Notes: a model not told the origin generated them from the letters alone. A DNA stretch of 64,000 nucleotides from Rana temporaria (GCF_905171775.1 NC_053489.1:249103008-249167007); one strand, 5' to 3'; shown: positions 46,711 through 58,600, counted from the stretch's first letter. A program made the numbers and translations.

Positions 46711-47458
46711 GCTGCAAAACAGGACCAGTGCGTTCTGAAGCTCCAGCGTTAGAGCTGTAAAAACGCCAGACGTTAAACGCACAAAAACGCTCAAAAACGC
46801 TCAACAATGCTACCGCGGCGTTTTTGAGCTCCAGTTAAAAAAAATAAAAATAAATGGACAGGCGTTTTAAGCTGTAAACAAGGCTAAAAAAAGTGGCTGT
46901 AAAAACGTCCATGGAAATGAAGCCTTACTTTTCAATGATAATGGTAAACAAGACAAATAGAGCACGCAGTAATGAGCACGCAGTAATAAAAACCTGACCA
47001 GTATTCTAATGCCTCTTCATCCTCTCCAAAAACTGTGTCTTTAGGTATACTTTAACTGGAATTTCATGACCCTTATTTATACAAAATGGTATATAAAATT
47101 TAAAGTTAAAATCATTTGTGTGCAATTAAAGTGTCATATGATCTCAAAATAGATACTCCTGTTTCTGGAGGGGAAATATTTTGAACAAGTCTAGGCGAAA
47201 GTTATGGAAAGTTGGATACATTGTTTATTTTAACATTAAAGTAGAATAGAAGTCCACCCTAACACTAAAATCTGATAATATAATAAATAAAAAAGAAGGT
47301 ATGTATAGTGATTTTTTCATTAGATTTAAAGCTCAGTCCCATGCTGAGCTGTCAGCTGCGTCTTCACTGCGGAGGTGGGTGCAGAGAGAGACAGCCAACA
47401 ATGGTAGCCCCATAGTAACTCTATGGGTGACTCTCACTTCCTAAAACACCAGCCTTGA

Positions 47459-47834
47459 GCCTCGTACACAAGATACGATTGTTGGCCAACCGAGGATCTT
47501 GTCTTGCATACTAACGTTGCACAATTGTCGTGCAAAAAACACGAACGTTGTGGCATACTACGAGGAATTTCAGCTCTTGAGCGTCAACCATTGTGCCCCT
47601 TATGCTAATTTCTGTTTGGTGAGCATTGATTCTGAGCATGCGTGTTTGTACTTTCCACATTTTGTGTACTGACCATATGAAAATCGGACGTCAAACCACT
47701 GTCTGCCGAAAATATACTAGCATTGTCATCCAACATTTGTTGGTGGGAAAATTGGACAACAGTTGTCAAAAGGAGCGTACTAACAGTCTGTCAACAGACA
47801 AACCCTGCCAACAATCGTACCTTGTGTACGAGGC
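47459..47834. mobile_element. Palindromic MITE, GTACAC family
   Basis: Ends GCCTCGTACACAAGATACGA and CGTACCTTGTGTACGAGGC; flanks TTGA and TTAA. Same type as 29254-29769. Internal CAACGTT and TTGTCCAAC words. Confidence 0.72.
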
Positions 47835-47984
47835 TTAAGGCTGGATGGAAAGAAAACTGAACTAATTTCCCCATTCACACATTTTGAGGTGGATGAAGGA
47901 ATTCTCTCCACTGTGGTATTGTATTCTGACAGTGGTAGGACTCCTCTCCTTTCAGAAAACACAGATCCGTGCTACAGCCGCTGA

Positions 47985-48130
47985 TCAAGTGGCTTTTTTC
48001 CAACAGGTCCATTCAGCAGAAGTTGATCGCTAGATCGACTTCTGTTGAGTGGCAATGGCCACACATGGAGTGAAATTTGGACAGTCCCCGCTGATCCTGT
48101 CGAAAGTCGATCCATCTATGGCCAGCTTTA
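47985..48130. repeat. Palindromic repeat fragment
   Basis: CAGAAGTTGATCGCTAGATC / GATCGACTTCTGTTGAGTGG is self-complementary; similar to 38098-38220. Confidence 0.5.
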
Positions 48131-48139
48131 GATAGGATT

Positions 48140-49320
48140 AAGGTGTGTTGGCCAAAAGAATAGCAATTTGAAATATTGGTTGGTAAAATCGTTGCGAGAA
48201 AACAAATATTGCAAGTGTATGGTTAGCCATATGCAGGGATAAATAATGCAAACAACTGTGGTGCAACATTCTTCATGTGTTTCACTAGGTTCTTATTGCA
48301 GATATCGGGTACATTTTGTAGAATAATTCTCTGATCATCACAAGTATTGGTCACTGGGAGGATTGCATGACTAGCATAAATCCGTGGTGGTGCCTATTGG
48401 TAAAAGCAAAAGTTGTTATAATAATAATAATAATAATAATAATTTGTTTTCAATAATTGAAATTAAGATTTCACACAGTGCAAATTTTTTTGGAGCCTAT
48501 GGCTCTAATCGGGTGCTTCCAAAACATACTCCATCACTGTAATTCAGGCTCCAGGCACCTGAAAAGGGTCCGGGCACCTGAATAGAGGGTGGCAGTGGTG
48601 ACCATAGATGGATAGATTCATGCAATGCATGAATCTATCAATCTATCTATGGTTCTAGAGATGTGGCAGGAGAGAGGGGGTGGCGCCTGTGCACCCCTTA
48701 TGGACGCACCACCACTCTAGAGAAACTGCATAATCTCAAAGACCAGTGTATATAAAAAATATACAACATTGCATATATTTCACTATTTATATCTGCAGCT
48801 AAGAGGTCTGTGATAAGCCAAAGCTTCTCTTGTCTAATTTAAAGTAATTGATGAATAAAGTGAGTTTTGTGATATCCTCTACTTTTGTGTTACAATATTT
48901 TTTAAAGAAACTTGCAATAAAAGATGCTTGAAAGCCATTATTGCTGATTATTTGCTTTTTAAAGTTCTGACTTTCTGCCTTTTTAGTGTTTTTAGTGTTT
49001 TTATCTGTGGCTTCTGTAGTTTTGTCACTATATTAAAAGATGTATGTGAATCAGGCATTTGATTTGAGATCCTTGATGTCTATGCTTGTTTGGGGTCAGT
49101 GACTCAAACTATTAAAACTAGACAGCTAGTCTTTATGAAAGGGGGTCATCAATGGTAGCCTCCATATTCATCTCTGAAAGGATTTTATTTTTTATTTTAG
49201 CGCAATGGTTGTTGCTTACTAGGTATAGAAGGCCTCTGCTGCAGCCCTTGACATCACCAAAAGGCTGCGCATAATGTTTAGTAGTAAAACTAGATAGGAC
49301 TTCAGAAGCTGCAGACATTC
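48140..49320. other. Non-coding intronic stretch
   Basis: An (AAT)n run at 48421-48443 and a small palindrome around GATTCATGCAATGCATGAATC (48617-48637). No gene recognised. Confidence 0.5.
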
Positions 49321-49327
49321 TAGAGCA

Positions 49328-49675
49328 GCGGTCCTTTTCTTGCTTTTATCCCACCCTTGGGGTACTATTCCATCTACTGATGCCAACAGTGGGGCATAAT
49401 TCCTTCCATTGATACAAATGAAAGGACACAATTCTTCCCACTGTCGCCAACAATGTGGCAGAATTTCTTTCATTGACACCAACAATGGGGCGCTAGTCCT
49501 TTCACTGAGACAATCGATGGGGCACTAGTCCTCCCACTGACACCAAAGATAGGGCATTGTTTGCTCCCACTGGATGCCAGTAATTTCAACTCCCACTGGC
49601 CCTAGTCCAGCCCCCCTAAAGTCTGAAAGACCATACACTGGCCCTTTGTTTAATAAGTTTGGAGACTGAGGGCAT
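49328..49675. mobile_element. Degraded hAT-type MITE with internal tandem repeats
   Basis: Starts GCAGCGGTCCTTTTCTTGC and ends near AATAAGTTTGGAGACTG, similar to the 18687 element. The interior repeats a CACCAACAATGGGGC unit of about 40 bp. TSD not recovered. Confidence 0.55.
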
Positions 49676-49870
49676 GCTACACGTTTGGGTGGAGACCTGC
49701 TGCAGAAGACTGTGAAAGATTGATAATATATTACACAAGGCTAGTAAAGATCACTGCTATTGCCCCTTTTTATAGGGTAAGTGTCTGGGCCTCACTGTGT
49801 GGACACATAAAGCCTGGCTCGGGAGTGCGCCTGCATATGTGACCCGATTAGCACAGTTTCTTCTTCCTTT

Positions 49871-49936
49871 TTCTTCCTCCTCCTCCTCCTCCTTTTCTCC
49901 TCCTTCTCCTTTTCTCCTCCTTTTCTCCTCCTTCTT
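49871..49936. repeat. Polypyrimidine (TCC/TTCTCC)n tract
   Basis: Pure C/T on the plus strand, a candidate triplex-forming tract. Confidence 0.9.
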
Positions 49937-49939
49937 CCA

Positions 49940-50880
49940 TTGGATAACCTGGATTTTAGAACTGTCTATCCAGTTAAATGTGTGAATGGGCCCTAAATAA
50001 ATTTAATGTATATCTAAAATCAAAACCTTATTGTTTGCTTTATAATATAGGGAATGGTAAACCTCTGTAATTTTTTTACACTATCTGTGTCTATAATAAA
50101 ATGTCATTACGGTCATGTAGGCATACAGGTGAGCTGATATCTCTTCCAAGTGAGGGAAATACCCACTTAGACAGTTGCCACTGCAACTCTATTAGAAGGC
50201 GTTCTCTTTTTTTCTGTTCTGGTGACCAGTAGTAATTTTGTCATAGAAAACCTTTTCGTCAACTGAAATACAACTAAAACTATTTAGATGAATAAAATAT
50301 GACTAAAACGGCATTTTAATTAGAACTATGACTAAAACGAAATCCAAAGTTGACGTCAACATTTAACACTGCTGGTGACAACTCACCAGAAATATTCTTA
50401 TTCCTAACTGAACACACCCCTCCAGCTTCTAAAGCTTAAATTCATGTTGAAATGCTTTGCATTTCAGAAGATCTTACCGAGCTCTCAGTAGAGGATCTCT
50501 CACTCTTTGGGCTCACACTATGCATCCACTCCACAAATGCAGCAACAAAAATGGTGGTAACAATCCTCAACTTGGGTGGAACTCTCCAGAACAGTACAGC
50601 CAAAACTACGGCACACAGGCCTTTTCTCGTAGTTGGTATGTGTGAAATGCTCCACTTGGAAGCCTTTTTTCATAACCCTGCATTTTAACAAGACCAGTGT
50701 GAGCGAGATCTTAGTCGAATATATATCTTTATATAGATAGATATATAGACAGAGATTTTATAGTGCCAGAGGTTATGGAGAAAAAAACATGCAGTATTTT
50801 AAAAATAAAAGATATATATATATATTGTCCTAGTTTATCAATGTTATAATACAAAATTCACACAACTTTCACCCTAGATT
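49940..50880. other. Non-coding stretch before coding exon 2
   Basis: Contains an old repeat around GACTAAAACGGCATTTTAAT (50245-50375) and TA-rich tracts at 50720-50830. An open frame at 50452-50688 has no recognised similarity. Confidence 0.45.
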
Positions 50881-51094
50881 CACTCTTTTGAAGTATTATG
50901 TGAAAATTAGTGAATCAGAAGTTAAAGTATTTATTATTATTATTTGGATAAATGTACTTTTTTTGTGTTCTATTTCTTTTCGTCTTTATGCTTTTAACAA
51001 TTCAAATGAAAAGTTTTGTGTTCATGCAACATTAAAGGTACACAATGTTGTGATGGGTGTGGTGACAATATTCTGCTTTTGTTTGTGCTTTCAG

Positions 51095-51292
51095 ACGTTC
51101 TCGGACAATGTTGGCTTCCTAGTGACCGTTTTCTGTGCCTTAGGGGTGTTCACTATACTCTTCATACTGGTGTGCATAGAAACTGTGCTGCAGAAGGGTA
51201 TGAAGTTATTGGCGGTCATCATCTGGGGATGTTTGGTAGCCATGGGCTATGCGTTCATTTTTACAAGCAGTTTTGTTACTCCATGGGACCAG
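51095..51292 (+). CDS. ADCY4: Adenylate cyclase type 4, coding exon 2 (TM2-TM3)
   Basis: Exon 2 has 66 codons (residues 62-127), phase 0 at both ends. It lies between a CTTTCAG acceptor (51093-51094) and an AG|GTAAGA donor. It encodes two hydrophobic helices: TM2 around FLVTVFCALGVFTILFILVC and TM3 around LLAVIIWGCLVAMGYAFIF. The exon ends with TPWDQ, which matches the ADCY4 pattern SAWDQ at the same place. The open frame runs upstream of the acceptor into the intron, but that part has no cyclase similarity and is excluded. Confidence 0.92.
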
Positions 51293-51831
51293 GTAAGAGA
51301 GCTTGTTAATAAAGCATGTGGTAAGCCATGAATAGAGTTGACAACTCAACTTTTTAATTACTGACACCAATGAGTACAGCATCGGCTTCTTAAAGAAAGT
51401 ATTTTATATGCTATTGCTTCAATCACAAAAAATAAATAAAATAATAACAGTAGTGGGGGCATGAGAATTTTTTTCAAATAATTCCTTTATGCCGTATTGG
51501 GCAACCGTACAGATGGTGTATATATACCGACCAAAGTATGATCCATTTACAGACTTTTTATAGTGCAGCTGCTCCCAGCTCTGGATGAGGAAATTATTTG
51601 AATATAGGGGTTCAAGTTACTGATGGGAGCCATAAGCTAATTGAAATCCGGCCATCCCTGCTGGACAGAAATCCTTTGTTTTATTGACTTCTGTCGAATA
51701 GACAAGTTGGAAAGCTTTTCTCGATCTGCAGCTGCTGATTAATGTATCCCGACAGCCACAGGTCCTGCTGTCAGACTATAATGTCCTTTAATAAAAATTT
51801 AGCTTACCAATTCGTAGATATGGTGGTTGCA

Positions 51832-52195
51832 TTAAAGTGGGAGTAAAATCCCTTGTATGATTTTTACGTATAGGTAAGCCTTTGATAAGGCTTACCTATA
51901 GGTACTTTAAATATCTCCTCAACGTGCACCGCTTAGGAGATCTTTACGTTATACGCAGCCAGTGACGTCACCAGCACATGCTCTCTGAAGGACCGGCATT
52001 CCCATGCTGTTCCTTCAGAGTTGTGCTTTAAACAGCCATTCAGATCGCCAAAGCCCACGACCAAATGAAGATGCAAGTGCCTTCAGCGGTGACAGCGCCT
52101 TCAGCGGTGACAGCGCGCTTCTGGAGGGCTCAGTTTTCAGATAAGTCTGTCTTAATGTGCTAGTATGCAATATGTACAGATTATGACAAAGGCCC
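51832..52195. mobile_element. TTAA-type MITE, right end lost
   Basis: Begins TTAAAGTGGGAGTAAAATCC and contains the TAGGTAAGCCTTTGATAAGGC hairpin and GTGCTAGTATGC, as in 21142-21600 and 63250-63623. Its right terminus is missing where the next element starts. Confidence 0.7.
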
Positions 52196-52629
52196 CTTTC
52201 ACACGTGCGGACCTTTTAGATCCGCCTGACAGTTTTTTCAGGTCAAAACCGATCGTTAGTACGCACGACCATCGGTTAAAAATCCACGCATGCTCAGACT
52301 AAATGAGGGGACGGGAGCGCTCGTTCTTGTAAAACTAGCGTTCGTTTTGGAGATAGCACATTCATTACGCTGTAACAGACAGGAAATCGCAAATCGTCTT
52401 TTACTAACACAAAATCAGCTAAAGCAGCCCCAAGGGTGGCGCCATTGGATTTGAACTTCCCCTTTATAGTGCCGTCGTACGTGGTTTACGTGTCCGCATT
52501 CTGACACGATCGGTTAATTAACCGATGGTGTGTAGGCGCGACGGACCATCAGTCAGCTTCATCGGTTAACTTAAGACAACTGTCCTTCAGACCGTTTTCA
52601 TCGGATGGACTGATCGTGTGTACGAGGCT
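52196..52629. mobile_element. Composite palindromic MITE
   Basis: Left end GGCCCCTTTCACACGTGCGG and right end GATCGTGTGTACGAGGC belong to different subfamilies, so this is a join of two elements. Internal GATCGGTTAATTAACCGAT is a perfect palindrome. Confidence 0.55.
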
Positions 52630-53225
52630 TAAGGGTTCTTTACCTAAATGCATTTTATGCATTAAAGTGGAAAACATTTTGTGCTGCAGCACCCCCCCCT
52701 TTTACTTGCCTGATCCGATCATGCCAGCGACGGGGATGAGCACAGCAGCTTCAGCCGCTGTCTCGGGTCCTCATATGGTGGATTGATAGCAGCGGGAGGC
52801 ATTAGTCGTCACTGCTGTCAATCAAATCCAGTGACATGTGAGCCTGGGGGCGGGGCCGAGTCCTGCAGTCTGTGTCAATGGACGCAACGGCAGGACTCGG
52901 GAGCACCCCCGCACAAGAGCCCCCAGGGAGAGGGGCACTCGGAGAGGAGGACCTAGGAGCGCCCTGGGGGGATCGTAGAAAAGGAGGATTGGGGCCACTC
53001 TGTGCATTAGGTATAACTTGTTTGTTATTTAAAAAAAAAACGCAAACCTTTGCAATCACTGAAAATATGCTAATCCATCTAACCCCCCCCCCCCCCCCCC
53101 CGGACTGACAATGCTGCTGTTTTAGGGTGTCTGTTGTTCCTCCATTCAGAGTTGACACATCTTAATACGGGAAGTGTTACTGGCCGGATCACCAGTTAAT
53201 TATTTATTTCTTTTTTAATAACGCT
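52630..53225. other. Intron 2 stretch with C-rich tracts
   Basis: GC-rich block at 52700-52990, probably old TTAA-type repeat DNA, and a C18 run at about 53083. No gene recognised. Confidence 0.45.
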
Positions 53226-53325
53226 AATGTGTATTTTAATGTGTCAGTTTTTAAAAAGATTAGATTACATGGGTATTTTATTTCTCCTCTTGCCTAACGT
53301 TCTGTGTTGTGGTTGCTCTCTGCAG

Positions 53326-53490
53326 GTTTATTGGACGTTATTTGTGACAATTAGCCTGTACACCATGCTCCCATTATGTATGACGGGAGCGATCGTTGCT
53401 GGGCTTGCTTGCTCAGCATCACATATCATCGTGCTTAGTGTCTATGTGACATCAACCAGTAAGCAGCCTGCAGGGGATTTTGCCTTACAG
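53326..53490 (+). CDS. ADCY4: Adenylate cyclase type 4, coding exon 3 (TM4-TM5)
   Basis: Exon 3 has 55 codons (residues 128-182), phase 0, between CTCTGCAG (acceptor, 53324-53325) and CAG|GTAGGA. It encodes TM4 (LFVTISLYTMLPL), the small-residue stretch GAIVAGLACSASH, and TM5 (IIVLSVYV). The MLPL..M and GLA.S.SH patterns are shared with class II adenylate cyclases. No insertion or stop is present. Confidence 0.92.
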
Positions 53491-54109
53491 GTAGGAAATG
53501 CTTCTTATAAACTGCATGCAACTTCCAGGCGTCACAGCTTCCTGTAGTCAGAACATTTTGTTATTCAATTCACGGGTAGATTTTTCCAAGTACGCAAACT
53601 GTAGGGTTCTCGTAAAAGGTGTGCACATCCAGGTAATTAACCATTAAACTGTGAACACAGAATAATAGACCTTAGAATAGCAATGAGCAGATTGGTCTGG
53701 GAAAACCTTCCTAAACGCTCCATGAGCCCTAAAGGCAACAGTTTGGAAAGAATGAGAAGAATTGTAAAGTATTTCCCATAGCTAGAGCGTATTCTAAAAA
53801 TGATCAAACCTGTCATAAAGTTTTATATATGATAATAATCTTTCATTTTTGTCTATTTTCAATTTATATTAGTATTGTTAAAATAAACTCCTCTCCTTTC
53901 AGCTGGAAAATTGCTAGGTGCAGCATTATTAATGCTCGCTGTCATAATTCTAAACAGATAGATGCATTATGTAACATTATTAGCACATCATAGCTGGAGT
54001 TTTATCATTTGTATGTACCCCTCTAGCTTTGTGTCCTAATTATAACAAGCACTTGTGACTAGTATTATGTAGCTGGCTTTGCTGTCCTAGGCTCTGGGAT
54101 ATGATCATG
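53491..54109. other. Intron 3, no recognised feature
   Basis: Unremarkable AT-rich sequence between exon 3 and the Tc1 insertion. Confidence 0.6.
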
Positions 54110-54171
54110 TACAGTGCATCCGGAAAGTATTCACAGCGCTTCACTTTTTTCCATACTTTGTTATGCTACAG

Positions 54172-55168
54172 CAGGGGTGTCCAAACTTTTTTCAAAGAGG
54201 GCCAGGTTTGATGAAGTGAACATGTGTGAGGACTGACCATTTTGCCTGACATTCTTTGAACCATTAAAATTAAATGCAAATTAACCACTTAGCCCCCTTC
54301 CTGACCAGGTAATTTTTTGCGATACAGCACTGTGTCGCTTTAACTGACAATTGCGCGGTCGTGCGACATTGTACCCAAACAAAATGTATGTCCTTTTTTA
54401 CCACAAATGGAGCTATCTTTTGGTGGTATTTGATCACCTCTGCGGTTTTTAAATTTTTGCGCTATAAACAAAAAAAGCCAATTTTTTTTTAAAAAAAAGA
54501 AATATTTTGTACTTTATGCTATGATAAATATCTGCTAGATCGTCTCAAAGGACCGAAGTATACCAACAGCGTTTAATACACTGCCCAACAAGAATTCTCT
54601 TGCTCTTTGTGGCTGTGTGTGGTGTAGAGTCTAAGGGTAAGCTCAGGCGTGTTATTTGTTGTATGTGTATATAGAATCCCTGAGTACCACTCAGGACTAA
54701 GGATTAGCTTGGGCGTGATTGGATATAACGTACTCCACGCATGGAGGGAAGTTTCAGGAAAAAACGTAAATTTTAAATAAAGAACTGTGAAGCAAAATGA
54801 GGGTAGGTGCCCATGAATGCAGCCTCACCATTGCCATGAATGCAGCCTGATCCATGCCCATCTGCAGCCTCGGAGGGGGCAGGACAGATTACATACATGA
54901 GAATCTACTGTTTGCTCGGCAGCCTCTTCAATACAAAGTCCAGCCTCCTATGATAGACAGAATAGTAGTCCAATGTCAGCCCAGGAGACGGGACTGCCTG
55001 TTACAGAGGCTGCTGAGTAAACTGGAGATTCTCCTGTATGTAATCTGACGGCACTTGTCCCGCCCCTACATGAGCGGGATTCATTGGGGGCCACAAAAGA
55101 GATTTATATATCCATCTCTCCAAATTGCCAGTGAAACCAGAACACGGGCCGGACTTTGGACATGCCTG
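54172..55168. mobile_element. hAT element nested in Tc1, 8-bp TSD with one mismatch
   Basis: Ends CAGGGGTGTCCAAACTTTTT and GGACTTTGGACATGCCTG. Flanks are TGCTACAG (54164-54171) and TGCTACAA (55169-55176). Contains a TTAA-element fragment from 54283. No transposase recognised. Confidence 0.85.
54283..54510. mobile_element. Fragment of the TTAACCACTT element
   Basis: Starts TTAACCACTTAGCCCCC and keeps GACAATTGCGCGGTCGTGC and TTTGATCACCTCTGCGG, collinear with 45688-46710. The right end is absent, so the copy is truncated. Confidence 0.75.
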
Positions 55169-55419
55169 TGCTACAACCTTTTCTCAAAATACTACAAACA
55201 ATACCCCATAATGACAATGTGAAAGAAGTTTGTTGGAAAACTTTGCAAATTTAGTAAAAATAAAAAATCACACGTTCACAAGTATTCACAGCCTTTGCTC
55301 TATACTTAGTTGAAGCACCTTTTGGCACCAATTACAGCCTCAATTCTTTTTGAGTATGATGCTAAAAGCTTAGGAACATCTATTTTTGGTCAGATTCTTT
55401 TTTGCAGGACCTCTCAAGC

Positions 55420-56262
55420 TCCATCAGGTTGGATGGGGAGCGTCAGTGCACAGCCATTTTCAGATTTCTCTAGAGATGTTTAATCGGGTTCATGTCTGGG
55501 CTCTGGCTGGGCCACAAAAGGCCTTTTAACAGAGTTGTCCCGTAGCCACTCCTTTGTTCTCTTGGCTGTGTGCTTAGGGTCATTCTCCTGTTGGAAGATG
55601 AACCTTCGTCCCAGTCTGAGATCCAGAGCGCTCTGGAGCAGGTTTTCATCAAGGATGTCTCTGTACGTTGCAGCATGCACCTTTCCCTCGATCCTGACTA
55701 TGTTTCTTAGTACCTTCAACTCAACAACATCCACACAGCATGATGCCGCCACCACCATGCTTCACTGTAGAGATGATATTGGCCAGGTGATAAGTGATGC
55801 CTGGTTTCCTTCAGACATGATGCTTGCCATTCAGAGAATTTTGTTTCTCATGGTCTGAGAGTCCTTCAGGTGACTTTTTGGAAAACTCCAGGCATCTGTC
55901 ATGTGCTTTTTACTCAGGAGTGGCTTCTGTCTGGCCACTCTACCATTCTTCCATACAGGCCTGATTGGGGGAGTGCTGCAGAGATGGTTGTTCTTCTGGG
56001 AGGTTCTTCTCTCTCCACATAAAAACACTGAAGCGCAGTCCATCCATCCATCCGGTTCTTGGTCACCTCCCTGACTAAGGCCATTCTCCCCCGATCGCTC
56101 AAGGGTCTTGGTGGTTCCACACTTCTTCCATTTACGGATGATGGAGCCCACTGTGCTCATTAGGACCTTCAATGCTGCAGAAACTTGTTCATACCTTTCC
56201 CCAGATCTGTGACTGAATACAATCCTGTGTCAGATTTCTACAGACAATTCCTTGGCATTCAT
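55420..56262 (-). pseudogene. Tc1 transposase pseudogene
   Basis: The minus-strand start at 56262 (MNAKELS) is followed by broken frames. TVGSIIRKWKKCGTTKTLER is the HTH region; IRPVWKNGRVARQKPLLSKK follows; then RDILDENLLQSALDLRLGRR and FIFQQENDPKHTA, where the expected catalytic Asp of QQD is Glu. The DLNPIENL block is mutated to DMNPIKHL, so both distal catalytic positions are lost. A region around the first Asp (HRD.AS-like) appears deleted. Inactive. Confidence 0.88.
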
Positions 56263-56566
56263 GGCTTGGTTTGTGCTCTGACATGCACTGTTAACTGTGG
56301 AACAGCTCAAGGATGATCAATGGAAACAGGATGCACCTGAGCTCAATTTTGAATGTCATGGCACAGGCTGTAAATTTTCATTTTTAATACATTTGCAAAG
56401 ATTTCAAACAAACTTCTTTCACATTGTCATTATGGGGTGGTATTTAAAGAATTTTGAGGAAAATAATGAATTTAATCCATTTTAAAAAAGGCTGTAACAT
56501 AACAAAATTTCCAAAAAGTTATGGCGCTGTGAATACTTTCTGGATGCTCTGTATATGCATCTAAAG

Positions 56567-57480
56567 TCCTGGTGCCCAACCTGCAACTATTTAGTCTAAA
56601 ATGTGCAGCCCCCGGACCTCAGCAGTCTGTGGTGGGAACATTAATTAGGGTTATAGCATTGATCTCTACAAGCCTCACCTAACATGTTCCTGGCTTCATA
56701 TTATCTTCTGCAGCATATCCCCAGCCAAAAATTTTGCATTTCCACATTCTCTGACCCTTATTTCCTCTATTGGGTCTACAATTTCTGGCAGTTACATATA
56801 TGTGGCCCCCTTTAGCTGATAAATTGACTACCACTGATCATATTTTTTTATTTTTTTTTGGGGGGGGGGGGGGGGATAATGAAGGTTACCAACCCTGTCA
56901 GCTTATTTTTTTTGCTCTTGCTGTCCCCACAGCAGAGATTACCAATTACTCTCTCTATTTGTCCTGGTGACCATGATCACCGGGACTGAAAGTAAAGAAA
57001 AATCCAATATTTTCAGTTGTCACTGAAAAGACAACAAACTGGTGACAAATTTGAGCTTGTTAAAGTTTAAATATGAGGTGATATGAGTGTTCTGCATGCC
57101 GTGGGTTAGTCCTAGACATAGGTTAATATTTTACAACAATGGAACATGGCAAAACACTATATTAAAGTTTTATTATAATGAAGCTAAAAATTAGTTCAAC
57201 ATTGGTAATTATTGCAGCATGGTGTGATCTCTCCCTCCATAAAAGGCTATATAAAATCGTGTTCTGTCTATTGCAAATAGGGGAATATGTGATATTCACT
57301 GCAGGTGAATCAGTCGCTGTACTTTAAAACATGTGCACCAGGAAGAAACACCTGCAGTGAACGTGTGCTGAATGTTATATTTATTTCTTCATAGATCTGC
57401 TGCAGTCTTTATATTGAACATATTAACATGAAATATGAATATAATTAACAATGACATTTGAAATCTTTTGACTGACTGTT
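56567..57480. other. Intron 3 stretch before exon 4
   Basis: A degraded hAT-like start (GTGCCCAACCTGCAACTATT) near 56571 and a G17 run near 56860. An inverted pair GTTTCACTGCAGGTG-like / CACCTGCAGTGAACG lies at 57296-57362. No gene recognised. Confidence 0.45.
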
Positions 57481-57491
57481 TCTTTTTGCAG

Positions 57492-57641
57492 ATGATTGCA
57501 AATGCCATAATTTTGCTGTGTGGAAATGTGGTGGGCGGTTATCACAAGCGTGTCACGGAGAGTGCATTAAAGGACACTTACCACGAAGCCATCAACTTCA
57601 TTCATTCCAGACGTAAGCTGGACTCTCAGGAGAGGCAGCAG
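57492..57641 (+). CDS. ADCY4: Adenylate cyclase type 4, coding exon 4 (TM6 and linker helix)
   Basis: Exon 4 has 50 codons (residues 183-232), phase 0. TM6 (ANAIILLCGNVVGGYHK) is followed by a charged helix ending in HSRRKLDSQERQQ, the signalling-helix linker that joins the membrane domain to C1a. SLHSRRRLD in the same place is typical of ADCY4 and differs from the AC2 and AC7 sequences, so this exon is a main reason for the subtype call. The acceptor is TTTTTGCAG (57490-57491). The donor CAG|GTGTGG is weaker than the others because position +4 is T instead of A. If intron 4 were retained, the frame would continue to a stop at 57801-57803. Confidence 0.92.
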
Positions 57642-58600
57642 GTGTGGTGGCCATTATGGGAACACCCTTGGGTTGTGGGGCTTCCATCACTACTAACCAG
57701 TGGTGCTGGATTACATGCAGGAGAATGTGTTACTTTTAAGTTTATAACTTGGGGACTTTCCCAATTTTTTGTGAAGTGGGAAGCACCTTTAGTGGAGAAG
57801 TAATGTCCTCGCAGATCTCTAAACTGTAGCCCTCTTTTAAGGGCATATCTACATTTTTTTTTTTTTTCTCTTTTGAAGAGGTACTTTTTTGTTTTTTTAT
57901 GACTAGGTAAATTATGTGTAGTGGTCCCCATCTTTTTCCCCCTTCCTTCTGCAGTGTTTCCAGGAAGGATCAGAGTGATTCTCTGTGCCGGTGCTGATCT
58001 GTCCTGGAAAGAAGGGGGAGAAGAGCGTTGGGGGTGTAAGGCAACAGTGTGCAACCTGTGGCCCAAGATGGCTATGAATGCAGCCCAACAAAACATTGTA
58101 AAGTCATGTAAAGGCTCGTTTAAAAAAATAACATGTTATACTTGCCTCCTCTGTGAAGTGGTTTTGCACAGAGCAGCCCGGATACTCCTCTAGGGTCACT
58201 TTTTGCTACTCCCTGATCTCTCCCTCCTTTGAGTGCCCCCTCAGCCAGCAGCTTGCTACATGGGTCACCCAAGCAGAGTCCGAGCTCCGTGTATTCTTTC
58301 AGACACGAAGCCCCTGACCTGGCCTTGCCCCTCTCTCCCCTGATTGGCTGACTGACTTTGACAGTCGCGAAAGCCAATGTCTCCCAACAGTCGGCCTGTG
58401 TACTAGGCATAACCCTTAAACTGCTCGGAAAAACCCCTTTACAGGCCGGTACTTTAAGAGAACTCCACCCGATACACTTGTGTAAATTAATGTGTGTTTT
58501 TGGGCTTGGTTAACATCAGTCATGTTTCTATGGATTGTGGCGATTTACAGCTGTTGGTTTCCTTAGGACTGCGTAGTGCATTTTGCTTTTGTTGGCCTAC
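57642..58600. other. Intron 4, proximal part
   Basis: Poly(T) tract at 57857 and hAT-like words GTGTGCAACCTGTGGCCC near 58048. The GC-rich block 58140-58400 has palindromic repeat character. No gene recognised. Confidence 0.45.

Larger units (their letters stand above)
45545..46924. mobile_element. Harbinger-like MITE, TSD TTA, carrying a TTAA element
   Basis: Ends GGCTTCATTTCCATGGACG and CGTCCATGGAAATGAAGCC; TTA at 45542-45544 and 46925-46927. Its own sequence is about 360 bp; the rest is the nested TTAA element. Confidence 0.88.
54112..56551 (-). mobile_element. Tc1/mariner element carrying a hAT insertion, in intron 3
   Basis: Ends CAGTGCATCCGGAAAGTATT and AATACTTTCTGGATGCTCTG, flanked by TA. 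Subterminal words ACAATACCCCATAATGACAA and TCATTATGGGGTGGTATTT match. It is about 1.4 kb once the hAT element at 54172-55168 is removed. The transposase is on the minus strand. Confidence 0.92.

Noticed and set aside
50888..51331. Longer version of exon 2 with its own upstream ATG
   Set aside because: The upstream part has no cyclase similarity, and a good CTTTCAG acceptor sits exactly where similarity begins in the correct phase.
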